Assembly (NCBI GenBank): GCA_017654935.2
Contig: CM065700.1
Span: 51,206,482 to 51,270,481, forward strand
Length of the DNA stretch: 64,000 nt
Reading direction: 5' to 3'
DNA from: Phymorhynchus buccinoides
Taxonomy: Eukaryota; Mollusca; Gastropoda; Neogastropoda; Raphitomidae
In this document: positions 60,305-64,000 of the stretch, one piece after another
How positions within the stretch are numbered: the stretch's first letter is position 1
Layout: every line of letters starts with the position of its first letter
Made by a program: the position numbers and the translations under genes
The notes under the pieces: model-generated
What the model was told of the DNA's origin: nothing
The model's database searches: none
The model's input: only the letters and a program-made list of their open reading frames with translations

Positions 60305-61215
60305 ATGAACAATCTCAGAGCTGGATATAACCTTTGCAATGTCAATCATTTCAGGGCTGTAAATGCTTTTATAGGTTCTAACTTTCCTATATTTATCTTA
60401 ACATTTTTGTATGAGGAAGTTAAAACTGGACATTCAAAAATAATATGATGAATAGACAGACTTGGGTGACCACAAGCGCATTCTACATACATGTACATCT
60501 TTGGAAAATTTGGTTTTCCATGAATTTAGTCGAATTTTGTAGATTAAACTAGACAAAGATCTTTGACATAATATTAATAGCTTGAATTTATTTCATGTTT
60601 TTCCAGTTTCAATGTCCTATCTGGATGCTTTCTAAGGGCACCTTCTTTCGCTAGTTTATCAGCTGTTTCATTCCAATAAATACCACAATGTGATGGATGC
60701 CAGCAAAACTCTACAAAAATTCCTTTAGCCATGATAGAATGCATCATGAATTTGATATCAAAAATCAAATCTCTCCTAATGTTTACATTCCAGTTTCGTA
60801 AGCTATAAAGAACAGATTTAGAGTCAACGCAAATTAGAATGTTGCAAATTGCCATATTAACATCAGGTATCCAAGATAAGGCCATAAGTCTTTTCCTAAA
60901 CAGAATGATTTTTTAACTTTTAAATCAGGGATCACAAATCCAGCTCCTGTATAAGATTCTAAAACTGAGCCATCTGTGTAAATCTGTGTAGCTGGTGAGT
61001 GTCGTTACCTAGATGACAGCAAAGGCGTACTCCATAATTATATAATATAGTCCGTACCATGGTGGTGTAGGAAAGCAGTTTGACTTTGGTGGTAGAGTCA
61101 ATGAGTCATTATTGATATTTCGGTGTAAGAAACCGAAGTATCCGCAGCATAAAAATATGGGGGCTGTACGAAATATAATCAATTGACGGGAAAAAGCCCA
61201 ACTTTCAGTCATTGA
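60305..61215 (-). pseudogene. LINE fragment with RNase H domain and zinc knuckle (I/Jockey group)
   Basis: Reading on the minus strand from 61215: LRILRFLTPKYQ, LLSYTTMVRTILYNYG (end of the reverse transcriptase), then IYTDGSVLESYTGAGF (RNase H first Asp) near 60985, then after a frameshift ILICVDSKSVLYSLRN, IFVEFCWHPSHCGIYWNETA DKLAKEGAL (RNase H core), and finally CACGHPSLSIHHIIFECPVL (Cys/His knuckle) near 60480. At least two frameshifts and stops. Both ends are truncated, the 5' end by the 61216-62040 array. Confidence 0.8.
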
Positions 61216-62040
61216 TTACCATTCTTGGGGCGTTAATGTGGACATTGGCAGATCTATAGGTTAGAACATAACACAGCATAGTCCATGGCTTTGTCAGTAG
61301 GGTGTTAAATGTGGACATTGGCAGATCTATAGGTTAGAACATAACACAGCATAGTCCATGGCTTTGTCAGTAGGGTGTTAAATGTGGACATTGGCAGATA
61401 GGTTAGAACATAACACAGCATAGTCCATGGCTTTGTCAGTAGGGTGTTAAATGTGGACATTGGCAGATAGGTTAGAACATAACACAGCATAGTCCATGGC
61501 TTTGTCAGTAGGGTGTTAAATGTGGACATTGGCAGATCTATAGGTTAGAACATAACACAGCATAGTCCATGGCTTTGTCAGTAGGGTGTTAAATGTGGAC
61601 ATTGGCAGATAGGTTAGAACACAACTAGAACATAACACAGCATAGTCCATGGCTTTGTCAGTAGGGCGTTAAATGTGGACATTGGCAGATAGGTTAGAAC
61701 ACAACTAGAACACAACACAGCATAGTCCATGGCTTTGTCAGTAGGGTGTTAAATGTGGACATTGGCAGATAGGTTAGAACATAACACAGCATAGTCCATG
61801 GCTTTGTCAGTAGGGCGTTAAATGTGGACATTGGCAGATAGGTTAGAACACAACTAGAACATAACACAGCATAGTCCATGGCTTTGTCAGTAGGGCGTTA
61901 AATGTGGACATTGGCAGATAGGTTAGAACATAACACAGCATAGTCCATGGCTTTGTCAGTAGGGCGTTAAATGTGGACATTGGCAGATAGGTTAGAACAC
62001 AACTAGAACACAACACAGCATAGTCCATGGCTTTGTCAGT
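61216..62040. repeat. 69-80-bp array, about 11 copies
   Basis: Unit GGACATTGGCAGATCTATAG GTTAGAACATAACACAGCAT AGTCCATGGCTTTGTCAGTA GGGTGTTAAATGT, with length variants (loss of TCTATA, gain of ACACAACTAGA). No coding origin recognised. Confidence 0.95.
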
Positions 62041-62240
62041 CAACAGATTATCTCCCCTGGTCTAGGGACAGATAAATGAACACATTTTTTATTGCCCACC
62101 CATTCTGATAGTGATACAAGCTGAGGTTTTAACGTCTGTTCTCCTTCTTCTTCTTTGCTGTACGTGACCACAATCAACTCTGATTGTTCTGATACAGGAT
62201 ACTCACAGGTTCTCACAGGTTCCTTTCCGCTGGAAAGCTA
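62041..62240. other. Short interval with no recognised feature
   Basis: No repeat or coding signal identified between the array and the next LINE. Confidence 0.5.
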
Positions 62241-63765
62241 GCAGCCTGTAGCGGGTCTGTGAATTTGTCCCCTTCGTTGGTCAGGTTAGTGTACAAGAAG
62301 GGTGAGCGCTACAAACCAGCCAACTACCGCCCCATCTCCCTCACTAGTATTCCGTGCAAAATCCTCGAACATATTGTCGTCAGTACAATTATGGGATCCG
62401 CCGAGGCCAATGACATACTCAGTGAGGAACAGCATGGGTTTCGGAGAGGAAGATCCTGTGAGAGCCAGCTTCTGGGCCTGGTGGATGAGCTTTCCGGCAA
62501 CATGGAGAAGGGGAGACAGACCGATGTCCTAGTCATGGACTTTGAAAAGGCCTTCGATAAGGTTTCCCACTCCCTCCTCATCCACAAGTTCCACCACTAT
62601 GGGATCAGGGGTTCAATCAACAGATGGATTGAGAGCTTCCTGGCAGGCTGACAACAGAGAGTTGGTTTGGAAGGAGCCACGTCTGAAGCTATCCCTGTGG
62701 AATCAGGAGTCCCCCAAGGTTCTGTGCTTGGGCCGGCCCTTTTCCTGTTCTTCATCAATGATCTTCCAAGGCAGCTCTCTTCAACTTCTCGTCTCTTTTC
62801 AGACGATACCCTCTGTCACCGACCAGTGAACTCTCCTGAAGACCACGAGGATCTCCAACTTGACCTCAATGCGTTGGCATCCTGGGAGAACAAATGGATG
62901 ATGTCCTTCCACCCGGACAAATGTGAGAGCCTCCATGTGAACAGAAAAAGAAATCCCCTGATAAAAAACTACCAACTCCATGGGCAGGACTTGAAACGGG
63001 TAGATGAGACCAAGTATCTGGGTGTTACCATCTCACAAGACCTTAGATGGGACACCCACATCTCAAATGTGATCAGCAAAGCCAGTAAGACCCTTGGCTT
63101 CCTCCGGCGCAACCTAAAAGTGGGGTCAGTCAACATCAAGGAGAAGGCATACAAGTCGCTGGTCAGGCCCACACTAGAATATGCCTCGCCGGTATGGGAC
63201 CCCTACACCGCGAAAGATGTCGGCAGAGTGGAGAAGGTGCAGCGACGGGCTGCCCGCTGGGTGGTGAACAGGCACCGCCAGACATCCAGCGTGGAAGACA
63301 TGTACACCCAGCTGCACTGGACTCCACTCGCCGACAGGAGGCGGGCATCTAGACTGTCCACTTTCTTCAAATATCAGCGGGGGGACATTCCCATCAACAC
63401 CCCTTACAGCCCGTCTCTCAACCCGCCAACACGTCAAACAAGACAGTCACACGAGTTCACTTACCTCCTTCCCTCCTGCAAGACAAGTTATAGAAAGTTC
63501 TCCTTCTTTCACCGGACCATCGTAGATTGGAACTCCCTATCCCCTGAAGCAGTGACATCGGCCTCGGTGGAGGGCTTCAAATCCCGGATCTGAGAAACAA
63601 TCTAAACCCTCCAACCCTACATTTGCTTCCACATTTAAACGCTGATCATCTGGGCGGCAATGTTTTTACCGACAGTTTCTGCCTGACCGAAGTCCCCACG
63701 TTCTATGCCAACAAAACCATCAATTTGATGATGGTGGTTGGATTGAGAAAGAAGAAGAAAAAAGG
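62241..63765 (+). pseudogene. Jockey/CR1-group LINE, reverse transcriptase to 3' end
   Basis: Reads VYKKGERYKPANYRPISLTS, EEQHGFRRGRSCESQL, motif A VMDFEKAFDKVSHSLL and WIESFLAG up to a stop at 62651. After a frameshift it continues IPVESGVPQGSVLGPALF (motif B), LFSDDTLCH (motif C, FSDD instead of FADD), DETKYLGVTISQDLRW, VRPTLEYASPVWDPY, KVQRRAARWVVNRH and FFHRTIVDWNSL, to a TGA at 63593. The 3' end is about 63760 with an A/G-rich tail (AAAGAAGAAGAAAAAA). Only one frame break, so it is the youngest LINE here, but it lacks the endonuclease and N-terminal half. Confidence 0.85.
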
Positions 63766-64000
63766 TCGCTCCACATTTTGGCCCAAATTGGGAGCCTCTT
63801 GTCTGAGGGGATACTAAGGCTATTTCCAGTGCCTGAGTACTGTGGTCGACCAGGGCTAGGAACGACCGAATTAGGTCAAGCCGCAGCGATTTTTCCCGTT
63901 GAAAATCTGAACCCCAATTTTGGCCATGTGCCAAACGGTCACTTCCTTTGCTTGTTTTTATTGGTGGTTACTCTTGAAGCAGACACCTACCCGGTCATTC
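63766..64000. other. Right edge, nothing recognised
   Basis: Unique sequence after the LINE tail; no convincing feature. Confidence 0.5.

Overview
This window is eukaryotic. It has spliced exons, several degenerate non-LTR retrotransposons, hAT-like and other terminal-inverted-repeat (TIR) DNA elements, long microsatellites and very large minisatellite arrays. There are no bacterial operons, ribosome binding sites, tRNA or rRNA genes. The transposon mix and the invertebrate-like protein sequence suggest a marine invertebrate, perhaps a mollusc; that taxonomic guess is weak.

The only host gene recognised is on the minus strand and spans almost the whole window (58880 down to 8859). Seven exons (called A to G here, 5' to 3') together encode an ADP-ribose-specific Nudix domain of the NUDT9 / TRPM2 NUDT9-H type: A 58757-58880, B 50372-50481, C 40956-41049, D 35195-35279, E 22994-23099, F 9742-9873, G 8859-8976. 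Intron phases agree at all joins except A/B. The Nudix box and the [11 protein letters not shown] block are intact. The terminal exon and the true 5' end are not in the window, so a free-standing NUDT9 and a TRPM2 channel tail cannot be told apart.

The striking feature is what fills the introns. At most exon edges the flanking intron is a tandem array whose unit itself contains the exon edge and its splice site: 78-bp units at the exon G donor, 80-90-bp units at the G acceptor, 21-bp and about 61-bp units at the F acceptor, exon-E donor fragments scattered in a CACTA-type microsatellite, about 200 copies of a 53-bp unit at the D donor, 30-bp units at the C donor, 44-bp units at the C acceptor, and arrays on both sides of B and at the A acceptor. 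The gene is therefore spread over at least 50 kb mostly by amplified splice junctions.

The rest is transposon-derived. 1-2930 is an L1/Tx1-like LINE interrupted by an L2/CR1-like element. 2981-4161 is a pair of nested TIR elements with a zinc-finger hAT-like transposase remnant. 4544-6155 is a hAT-like element carrying a 49-bp array. 13834-18190 is a Rex1/CR1-like LINE. 19921-21229 is another LINE tail. 44180-45361 and 53674-57890 are TIR elements that carry 88-bp and 53-bp arrays. 59520-63760 holds three further LINE remnants. Tandem expansion also happened inside these transposons (for example an 89-bp unit seven times in LINE coding sequence), so it looks like a general property of this genome.

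Assembly quality varies. A placeholder gap of exactly 500 N lies at 33501-34000. From 34001 to about 41790 every repeat copy has private single-base indels, as in unpolished long reads; exons C and D lie inside this stretch.
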